NCBI GenBank assembly: GCA_046756945.1
Contig: JBHHXI010000049.1
Span: 1 to 19,527 of the forward strand
Direction of reading: 5' to 3'
Source of the DNA: JACZQZ01 sp046756945
Lineage (GTDB): Bacteria > Pseudomonadota > Alphaproteobacteria > Rhodospirillales > 2-02-FULL-58-16
Length of the DNA stretch: 19,527 bases
This document shows, piece by piece, positions 14,182-19,527 of this stretch (positions within the stretch are counted from its first letter, which is position 1; every line of letters starts with the position of its first letter). The position numbers were made by a program, and so were the translations under genes. The notes under the pieces were generated by a model. The model searched no databases, was not told where the DNA came from, and was given only the letters and a program-made list of their open reading frames with translations.

Positions 14182-14763
14182 CTAACGGTCGCGCTCGTCC
14201 AGCCATTTCTGGATCATGCGGCGCGCGCGATCGATTTGGGCCGGCGTCATCCTTTTGACGAGACGTCTGAGGGCGTAGGTCGCGCCTTTGTCGCCGCTCC
14301 TGCTGGCGAGGCTGAACCACAGGTACGCCTCGACAACGTCGGTCAGGATACCGCGGCCGGTGCTGGCCATGGATCCGAGGCTGTACTGGGCCTTGGTATG
14401 CCCCTGGTCGGCGGCCTTGCGGAACCACGCTGCCGCCTGCCGGTAGTTCCTGACGATGCCGTCGCCATTGAAGTACATGATCGCCAGGTTGAACTGGGCC
14501 TTGGGATCACCTTTTTCGGCGGCCTTTCGATACCATGACACGGCCTCCCGGTGGTCCTGCGGGACGCCTTTTCCTTTCTCGTACAGGTACCCCAGGTTGC
14601 GCTGGGCGCGGACGTCACCGTCCCGCGCCAGGGGCAGAAACTCGTTCGCCGCGGTGACGAAGTCGCCGCGCTGGTATGCCGCCATGCCCTCGTCGTAGCC
14701 TGCCCGGACCGCGGACGCGGCAACCAGAAACAGCGCGGCCGCCAAAAGAACCGCACGTGTCAC
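14182..14763 (-). CDS. Secreted Sel1-like repeat protein
   Basis: A 193-aa protein starting at GTG 14763, with AAGGGAA about ten bases upstream. A signal peptide ends at AVRA|GYDEG (residue 21). Three Sel1-like repeats follow at about 50-86, 87-122 and 123-160, with the usual pattern of AQxNLGxLYxxGxGVxxDxxEAxxWYRKAAExG. The C-terminal helix is basic. Sel1 repeats are TPR-like superhelices that hold proteins together; the location here would be the periplasm. No catalytic domain is present. It lies alone, with 173 bp to the lipoprotein gene upstream and a strong hairpin downstream. Partner proteins cannot be predicted. Confidence 0.88.
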   Translation of the reverse strand: MTRAVLLAAALFLVAASAVRAGYDEGMAAYQRGDFVTAANEFLPLARDGDVRAQRNLGYLYEKGKGVPQDHREAVSWYRKAAEKGDPKAQFNLAIMYFNGDGIVRNYRQAAAWFRKAADQGHTKAQYSLGSMASTGRGILTDVVEAYLWFSLASRSGDKGATYALRRLVKRMTPAQIDRARRMIQKWLDERDR

Positions 14764-14936
14764 GGGGCGCCGTTCCCTTGGTCGTGGGTGTCCGTCATCA
14801 TGGTGGTCAACATGTCGCCTGTTTCAAAACCGTCTCTACCGGTCGCGCCGCCGGGAACCGTTTTCCCCCGCGCACCATGCCGGCGAAGCAGGGCCCTCTT
14901 CTTGCCCGCCCGTCCGCGCGGCGTCGCAAATCGTCG

Positions 14937-15431
14937 CTACAGGTTTTCCAGATTCCCTTCCCCGAAGGCGTCGAAAGACCCTTGTTTTCCTTCGACGGTC
15001 GTATAGACGACCTTGCCGTCCGGCAGGATGAACACTTTCTCGCAGTGGTTGCCCGTCTTCGGATTCTTCCAGGTGTAGCAAAGCGTGGAGTCCTCGACCT
15101 TCCACGTGCCCGAGTCCCTGAACTTGCCTTCGGCGGCGGACATCTTCATGAACCCTTTGGGCGCGAAATAGATCATGAATGCCCTGCCCGTCGACCCGGT
15201 CCCGTAAATGGTCCGCCCCGCGATCAAGCGCACGATATCGGTGGTGTAGGCCTGCTTCGCGCCCGCCTTCGCCAGGGCGTCCGCGACCGGCGCTGCGGTG
15301 TTCTTCGCCTGCGCTGCGGCCGGCTTCGCTGCGGCTGGCTGCAAGGGTTTGTCTTTCGCCGCCGCGCAGGCGACCAAACCGAGACATGCAACCGCTAGAA
15401 CGATTCCCACGTGTCTCTGCAAATTCCTCAC
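14937..15431 (-). CDS. Small lipoprotein of unknown function
   Basis: A 164-aa protein with a lipoprotein signal: LVAC at residues 19-22, so Cys22 would be lipidated. An Ala/Lys/Pro-rich linker (23-60) is followed by a compact domain (62-160). That domain holds RTIYGTGSTGRAFMIYFAP, GTW (108-110), LCYTW (117-121, Cys118) and a second cysteine at 130, which may form a disulfide. The layout resembles small secreted alphaproteobacterial domains that read GxW...LCY...C; I cannot name the family with certainty. The frame opens at ATG 15458, but a TATAAT -10 box ends three bases before that codon, so that ATG would be at or before the transcription start. GTG 15431, with GAGGGA nine bases upstream, is better. 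ATG 15440 has the same site too close. Confidence 0.8.
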   Translation of the reverse strand: MRNLQRHVGIVLAVACLGLVACAAAKDKPLQPAAAKPAAAQAKNTAAPVADALAKAGAKQAYTTDIVRLIAGRTIYGTGSTGRAFMIYFAPKGFMKMSAAEGKFRDSGTWKVEDSTLCYTWKNPKTGNHCEKVFILPDGKVVYTTVEGKQGSFDAFGEGNLENL

Positions 15432-15461
15432 GGCTCCCATTCCCTCGCCAGTAGTCATGTA

Positions 15462-15467
15462 ATTATA
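15462..15467 (-). promoter_or_regulatory. Candidate -10 box of the lipoprotein gene
   Basis: On the minus strand this is a perfect TATAAT in an AT-rich patch of a GC-rich genome. The -35 position at 17-bp spacing is poor (AAATAC). If used, transcription would start near 15455, which supports the GTG start at 15431. Confidence 0.45.
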
Positions 15468-15563
15468 GCGTGTTTAGTCGCAGAGTATTTAAACCGCATG
15501 TGTCCAATCGGACCATGCCTGCCAAAATATAATACCACGATTTCCCGTTCGGGGCCATCAGAG

Positions 15564-15639
15564 GACGCCCCCGCGGCCCCCGGGGGGACAAGGGGAGGGG
15601 GCCCGGTCACGGTATGCGGGGGACGCCCCGCGGCCCCCG
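15564..15639. repeat. G/C-run-rich intergenic segment with a near-direct repeat
   Basis: GACGCC(C)CCGCGGCCCCCG occurs twice, near 15565 and near 15622, about 57 bp apart and differing by one C. It lies just after the stop codon of the DUF4389 gene. The TATGCGGGGGACGCCCC part recalls the hairpin arm at 14132. It may be a relic of a small palindromic repeat. Confidence 0.4.
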
Positions 15640-16008
15640 TCAGGGCGTCTTCGCCGCCGGGCCGGATGCGCCTCCGGCCTTCCCCCTGGGTGTCCGCTGC
15701 GGTTTCGCGCGGGCGGCCTTCCCGGCCCCTGGCGCCCCCTTGGGCCACGGGGCAAAGGGATAGGGCTTGTCGTCGGTATGATAGGTCAGGAATTGGGTGA
15801 TCTCATTGACATAGGCCCCGACGCCCTGGCCCAGGGCCTGCAGTTGCTGGTTGACCTTTCCCGTAAACAGCGTGGACAGGAATTGGACAACGGCGACCAC
15901 GGCGATGACGAACTCCACGATGTTGAAGATCACCGCGAAGAGGATCATGTAGATCACGCGTATCCAGGTGTTTCGGCTGGTCAGGTTGTCTTTGGTTTCC
16001 TGCTCCAC
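15640..16008 (-). CDS. DUF4389 family inner-membrane protein
   Basis: A 122-aa protein starting at GTG 16008, with AAAGGAG about ten bases upstream. One long hydrophobic segment (about 15-48) is followed by the family's conserved run: VQFLSTLFTGKVNQQL (41-56), then VGAYVNEITQFLTY (63-76), and HTDDKPYPFAPWP. That order is characteristic of DUF4389 (membrane proteins of unknown function, widespread in Proteobacteria). The last 30 or so residues are an Ala/Lys/Arg/Pro-rich tail, probably cytoplasmic. Flanks of 122 bp and about 200 bp suggest it is its own unit. Confidence 0.88.
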   Translation of the reverse strand: MEQETKDNLTSRNTWIRVIYMILFAVIFNIVEFVIAVVAVVQFLSTLFTGKVNQQLQALGQGVGAYVNEITQFLTYHTDDKPYPFAPWPKGAPGAGKAARAKPQRTPRGKAGGASGPAAKTP

Positions 16009-16130
16009 GGCTGGCGGTCTCCTTTGCCGGTGGCGACGACGGGCCGCACGGGTCGCGCTACGATACCAAGGAACCGGGCCCGGTCACAATCGAAACGCTG
16101 TTGTCCATAGGGGCGCGCGCCGGACGCCTC

Positions 16131-17180
16131 TCAGCGCAGGGTCACTTCGCGGGTGGTGGAATACTCCTCGTGCCCGTCGAGGCCGTTTTCCCGGACCAGC
16201 CGGATTTTCCCCTTGTATACGCCCGCCGGCCACAGCGCCGTCTTTCTGCGCACCCCGGCGTAGGCGTAGCGGCGGGCCTGGGTCTTGGGGATCGTCTTGC
16301 TGTAATTCAGGATCGTTTCCCCGTTCGGGCCGGTGATGCCGAGCATCAGTTTGTCGCCCGCCTTGACCGCGAACATGTCCACCCAGAGGACCAGGACCGG
16401 CGCATTGCGCGGCAGCACCGTGTCCCGGTAGCGGCCGTCGCGCATGGCCTTCGCCTTGGGCGCGGTGGCGGCGAACCCCCCGTTGTAGAGGGCCGTCGGC
16501 CGGTAGGCCAGCTTCTCCAGCACGTCGGGTTTCCACAGCGGCTTTTCGCCAAGGGCGCAGTCTTCGCGGGGTCCCGTGCCGACGAAGGGATCGATGAGTT
16601 TCCGGCCATGCATCACCTGGAAATGAACGTGCGGATACTGGGCCGAACCGGACATGCCGACGAACCCGAGGCGCTGTCCCGCCTTGACCCTGTCTCCCTT
16701 GTTGACGGCGACGCTGCCCTGGCGCATGTGACAGTAAATCGTTGACCATCCGCCGGGATGCCTGAGGAATACGCCGTTGCCGCACTTTCCCTTGAGCTTC
16801 TCGGGATCGCCTGTCTCGAGGACGTTCACGTCCGCCATGCCGTCGCGCCTCCTGAACACCACGCCGGGAGCCGCCGCCACGACCGCCACGCCGCCGCGCA
16901 TGGCGTCGAGGTCACGGATGGCAATGTCGGTTCCCTGGTGGCGGTCCGACGTCACCGGTCCGCACCGGTAGTCGCGCCTGCCCGCGGTCTCGTCCCAGTC
17001 CACGTATTTCGCAATCCAGCACGTTTCCCCCGGGGTGCAGCGGACAGGCATGTCCAGTTGAGGCGGGGCCGGGGCCTCCGCCGGCACCGCGTCCGCCGGC
17101 CACGCCCACGCCAGCGCCGCGGCCAGCACCCCGATGCCGCCGGCCGGCCAGAATTTCCCTTTCGCCGTCATGGCTTTCAT
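16131..17180 (-). CDS. Secreted M23 family metallopeptidase
   Basis: A 349-aa protein. A signal peptide covers residues 1-30 or so (AWAWPADA|VPAEA). The M23 (lysostaphin-type) core spans about 78-200 and is complete. HQGTD gives zinc ligands H81 and D85; IYCHM gives H151; PHVHF gives H184 and the third ligand H186. Such enzymes cut peptide cross-bridges of peptidoglycan, or in degenerate forms regulate amidases. The residues here argue for activity. Four cysteines (48, 54, 73, 133) in and before the core could form disulfides. The C-terminal part (about 215-349) is an unrecognised beta-rich domain (VLVLWVDMFAVKAGDKLML). No good ribosome binding site precedes ATG 17180 or the ATG three codons later, so the exact start is open. 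The periplasm is the likely site of action. Confidence 0.9.
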   Translation of the reverse strand: MKAMTAKGKFWPAGGIGVLAAALAWAWPADAVPAEAPAPPQLDMPVRCTPGETCWIAKYVDWDETAGRRDYRCGPVTSDRHQGTDIAIRDLDAMRGGVAVVAAAPGVVFRRRDGMADVNVLETGDPEKLKGKCGNGVFLRHPGGWSTIYCHMRQGSVAVNKGDRVKAGQRLGFVGMSGSAQYPHVHFQVMHGRKLIDPFVGTGPREDCALGEKPLWKPDVLEKLAYRPTALYNGGFAATAPKAKAMRDGRYRDTVLPRNAPVLVLWVDMFAVKAGDKLMLGITGPNGETILNYSKTIPKTQARRYAYAGVRRKTALWPAGVYKGKIRLVRENGLDGHEEYSTTREVTLR

Positions 17181-17339
17181 GGATTGTGCATAGCAACTTT
17201 ACCGGAGAATGGAAATGGCCTCGTCCTCATTTCGACGATTTCGTGCCACATCCGATCGCCCGTGCGCTTTCCCCGGCAGAAGGGCACGCGGCGCTTGCCA
17301 TGGGAACCGCCGCATGGGCGGTGGTCGCGTCGACGCGGA

Positions 17340-18764
17340 TCAGTCTTGCGGTATGACGTCGAAGGCGATGCAGATGCGCTGTTCTTCGGTCTCTATGGGC
17401 ACGGTTCCGTGGTAGAAATAGGACGGGAACAGGAACATCAGTCCTTCCTCGGGCTGGAACAGTTTCACCTCGGGCTCCACCTTGCAGCGGAACTCCGCCT
17501 GGGGCCGGCCGAACTCGATCCATCCCGCCTGCCCTTGTTCGGGCAGGTTGCCGATGTTGGGGAGCTGCACGTAGTAGACGCCGCTCACCCACGCCGCCGA
17601 GTGAATATGCGGGGCCTGATGGCCGCCCGTGTCCATGACGACGGCCCAGGCGCTCAGCTTCCAGTGGTCCGGCCGGCTGGCCAGGAAAGGATGGGACGCA
17701 TCCTCGGGCATGGCGCGCATGTAGTCTTCGACCGCACCCTCCATCAACGCCTTTAGGGCGGCGACCGGTCCCTGCGGGTCGAGGAACAGGTCGCCCGTGT
17801 GCCCGCCGAAACGGGTCGCATGGCCGGCGCGTTCGAATTCCAGGGTCGGATCGTTGCAGACCTGATGGGCCAGCGCCTTGTTGAAGTCGGCCAGGCCGTC
17901 GAAGCCGGCCGGGACCTCTATGCGGGCAGGCCGGATGAACCGGTCGAAGTCGAGCAGGAAACGCGCCCCGTCGCGGTCGCCGGCCTCGTTGAGCGCCACG
18001 GCCTTGGACGAAAGTATGCGCCTGTTGCCGGGATCGGCCTTGAGACAGGCGTCGCACACCTCCACCATCCTGGCGGGGTCGTTCCGGTCCAACAGCGCCA
18101 TGGTCAGCCTGAACATCGCCGCATCGACATCCGGTTTGATTTCCACGGCGCGCTGCAGGGCCTGGATGGCCTCGTCGAGCCGGCCTGAGCGCTGCAGCGC
18201 GAGGCCGAGATTGTAGTGGGCGTCGGCATAGTCGGGCTTGATCTTGATGGCGCGCCGCAAAGCCTCGATGGCCATATCCGTCTTCCGCGCCGCGTGCAAC
18301 AGGGCACCGAGTTCGTTGTACGCCTCGGCGTAATCGGGCTTGAATTGAACGGCGCGCCGAAGCGCTTCGAAGGCGTCTTTGGGCTTGTCCGAGGCGCGCA
18401 GCGCGGCGCCCAGTTTGAAGTATGCCTCCGGGTAGTCGGGCTTGATTTCGATGGCGCGGCGGTAGGCCGCCAGGGCGTCTCCGCGCCGGCCCGACGCCTC
18501 CAACGCGGTGCCCAGGTTGGCGTGATAGGATGGATTTCGGCCGTTCCTGGCGATCGCCCGCTGGATGAGGCTGACGGCCACGTCATGCCGCCCCGCCTGA
18601 CGGGCGAGGACTCCGAGCAAATGAAGGGCGTCCGCGTTATCCGGGTCGGCCTGGAGGACTCGGCGGTATACGGATTCCGCCTCCTTGGCGCGGCCCGCGT
18701 TATGGTGGCGGACGCCTTCGCTCAGATCCTCAAGCACCTTATCTGCGGTACCCTGGTCCGACAC
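17340..18764 (-). CDS. TPR protein with C-terminal 2-oxoglutarate/Fe(II) oxygenase-like domain
   Basis: A 474-aa protein using GTG 18764, which has GGAGG five bases upstream. An in-frame GTG at 18788 lacks a site. Residues about 10-245 form seven or so TPR units. Residues about 275-474 resemble the 2OG-FeII_Oxy_5 family: WKLSAWAVVMDTGGHQAPHIHS, then SGVYYVQLP, and FLFPSYFYHGTVPIE. Candidate iron ligands are H386/H388 in PHIHS and H452 in YHGTVP. R463 in QRICIAFDV is the likely 2-oxoglutarate contact. Such enzymes hydroxylate proteins or small molecules; the substrate is unknown. It lies 56 bp downstream of the coiled-coil protein gene and may share its transcript. It adds an oxygenase to the TPR-linked enzymes of this window. 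Confidence 0.87.
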   Translation of the reverse strand: MSDQGTADKVLEDLSEGVRHHNAGRAKEAESVYRRVLQADPDNADALHLLGVLARQAGRHDVAVSLIQRAIARNGRNPSYHANLGTALEASGRRGDALAAYRRAIEIKPDYPEAYFKLGAALRASDKPKDAFEALRRAVQFKPDYAEAYNELGALLHAARKTDMAIEALRRAIKIKPDYADAHYNLGLALQRSGRLDEAIQALQRAVEIKPDVDAAMFRLTMALLDRNDPARMVEVCDACLKADPGNRRILSSKAVALNEAGDRDGARFLLDFDRFIRPARIEVPAGFDGLADFNKALAHQVCNDPTLEFERAGHATRFGGHTGDLFLDPQGPVAALKALMEGAVEDYMRAMPEDASHPFLASRPDHWKLSAWAVVMDTGGHQAPHIHSAAWVSGVYYVQLPNIGNLPEQGQAGWIEFGRPQAEFRCKVEPEVKLFQPEEGLMFLFPSYFYHGTVPIETEEQRICIAFDVIPQD

Positions 18765-18769
18765 CTTGT

Positions 18770-18774
18770 CCTCC
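18770..18774 (-). promoter_or_regulatory. Ribosome binding site that decides the TPR-oxygenase start
   Basis: On the minus strand this reads GGAGG, five bases before GTG 18764. The longer frame from GTG 18788 has only ATAAGCC ahead of it. Confidence 0.6.
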
Positions 18775-18820
18775 GGGAGATCTTTCACGGCTTATGACTG
18801 TCGGCGGGGCGGCAGGGCCG

Positions 18821-19378
18821 TCACCGGAGCGACTTCAAATACAGGCGCCGCAGGCCCTGGCTTCCCCGGCCCGATGCGCCGCCGCGCAGTCGTTCCATTC
18901 TCAACTGGCGTCCCAGATCGTCCAGGCGCCGGCGCCCGGTTTCCGCCTCCTGCCAATCGCCTTTCAGGCGCCGCAGCGTGAACTCCCGGCGCACCCGGAG
19001 TCCCGGGTCGTCGCCTGGGTGTACGACCTCGCCGTCCTTCGGGTGTTCCTGTACGGGCGGCGCCGACAGGTTCCGCCGCACCCGATCGATCTCGACATCG
19101 ATACCGCGTCGCTCCTCGCGGGCGCCACGTTCCGCATCCCTGTGCCCCTGATCCAGGCCGCGGCGCTCCGACTCGAGTTTCAGGCGTTCCTGCTCCAGCT
19201 CGCGCTGGCGATTCACCGACACGAAGCGGGATCCGCCCGCTTCCGCGGGGAATCCCGTCTCCACGGCCTCACCACGCCGGAACTCGGCTTCCTGGGCCAG
19301 GGCCGACGGCAGGGCCAGGCCGAGGACCAGACCAACGCCCGCACACATATGACCCGCACACATATGAAAGGACCGCAT
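18821..19378 (-). CDS. Secreted coiled-coil protein of unknown function
   Basis: A 185-aa protein with AAGGAAAG upstream of ATG 19378. The signal peptide ends SALA|QEAEF (about residue 28) and contains an in-frame tandem duplication, HMCAGHMCAG. The mature protein has a charged region (about 57-105) rich in Arg/Glu (RELEQERLKLESERRGLD), predicted as a coiled coil. A Pro/Asp-rich spacer (about 107-128) and a basic helical end (RRREFTL-like, to LKSLR) follow. I do not recognise the family. It is first in a possible two-gene unit with the TPR-oxygenase. Confidence 0.78.
   Translation of the reverse strand: MRSFHMCAGHMCAGVGLVLGLALPSALAQEAEFRRGEAVETGFPAEAGGSRFVSVNRQRELEQERLKLESERRGLDQGHRDAERGAREERRGIDVEIDRVRRNLSAPPVQEHPKDGEVVHPGDDPGLRVRREFTLRRLKGDWQEAETGRRRLDDLGRQLRMERLRGGASGRGSQGLRRLYLKSLR
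19338..19367. repeat. Perfect 15-bp tandem duplication in a signal-peptide coding region
   Basis: CCCGCACACATATGA occurs twice head to tail (19338-19352 and 19353-19367). On the coding strand it adds five residues (HMCAG) and an additional in-frame ATG, so translation could also start at codons 6 or 11. Confidence 0.85.
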
Positions 19379-19527
19379 CGCTGTATTCTTTCCTTATCCG
19401 GCGCGCCGGGGGGGCCGAACCACTGTCCCGATACTACCAGGAATCGGTGCCCGGGGCCATCCGGCGACGGGTTCGGTCGCGCGAAGTTGTGCCGCCGTGA
19501 GGAGCCGGCCGGGGCGTCAAGAAGGTT
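19379..19527. other. Right edge, no gene called
   Basis: This is the upstream flank of the coiled-coil protein gene. It holds the ribosome binding site AAGGAAAG (minus strand) and no clear promoter. Any gene starting further right cannot be judged. Confidence 0.4.

Noticed and set aside
14764..14936. A possible extra gene between the lipoprotein and Sel1-repeat genes
   Set aside because: Frames on both strands lack start signals and look like shadows of the neighbours.

Overview
The window is GC-rich and densely coding, and most genes lie on the minus strand. Gene content suggests an alphaproteobacterium, possibly Rhodospirillales-like: a REC-PAS-LuxR regulator, a DUF4389 membrane protein, a Sel1-repeat protein, a TolC-family exporter of the type I secretion class, and many TPR-fused sugar and sulfate enzymes. 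This assignment is inferred from protein families; no rRNA or tRNA is present to confirm it.

Left block (357-8163, minus strand, transcribed right to left). A PaaK/CapK-like adenylate-forming ligase comes first, then a TPR-sulfotransferase, then two TPR-glycosyltransferases with a GT9-like (heptosyltransferase-type) C-terminal domain. The last gene looks like a mosaic: its TPR half resembles the sulfotransferase gene and its glycosyltransferase half resembles the middle gene. A 181-bp MITE-like palindromic element with perfect 19-bp ends sits between the ligase and the sulfotransferase and supplies the ligase stop codon. Two further small repeats lie in the gene-free first 356 bp.

Centre (8454-11046, plus strand). 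A 134-aa very acidic, cysteine-free protein of unknown function has an extended -10 promoter candidate and a strong ribosome binding site. It is followed by a TolC-family outer-membrane protein with a long Ala/Pro-rich tail. A 26-bp perfect palindrome and then a clear intrinsic terminator close this block.

Right block (11077-19378, minus strand). From right to left it holds: a secreted coiled-coil protein; a TPR-2-oxoglutarate/Fe(II) oxygenase; a secreted M23 metallopeptidase with all metal and catalytic residues; a DUF4389 membrane protein; a small lipoprotein; a Sel1-repeat protein; a REC-PAS-LuxR regulator with a perfect 10-bp inverted repeat upstream; and a third TPR-glycosyltransferase.

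The unusual theme is five TPR-fused proteins (three glycosyltransferase-like, one sulfotransferase, one dioxygenase) around a type I-style outer-membrane channel and a small acidic protein of unknown function. A cell-surface or secreted-protein modification and export locus is a reasonable hypothesis, but the sequence does not prove it.
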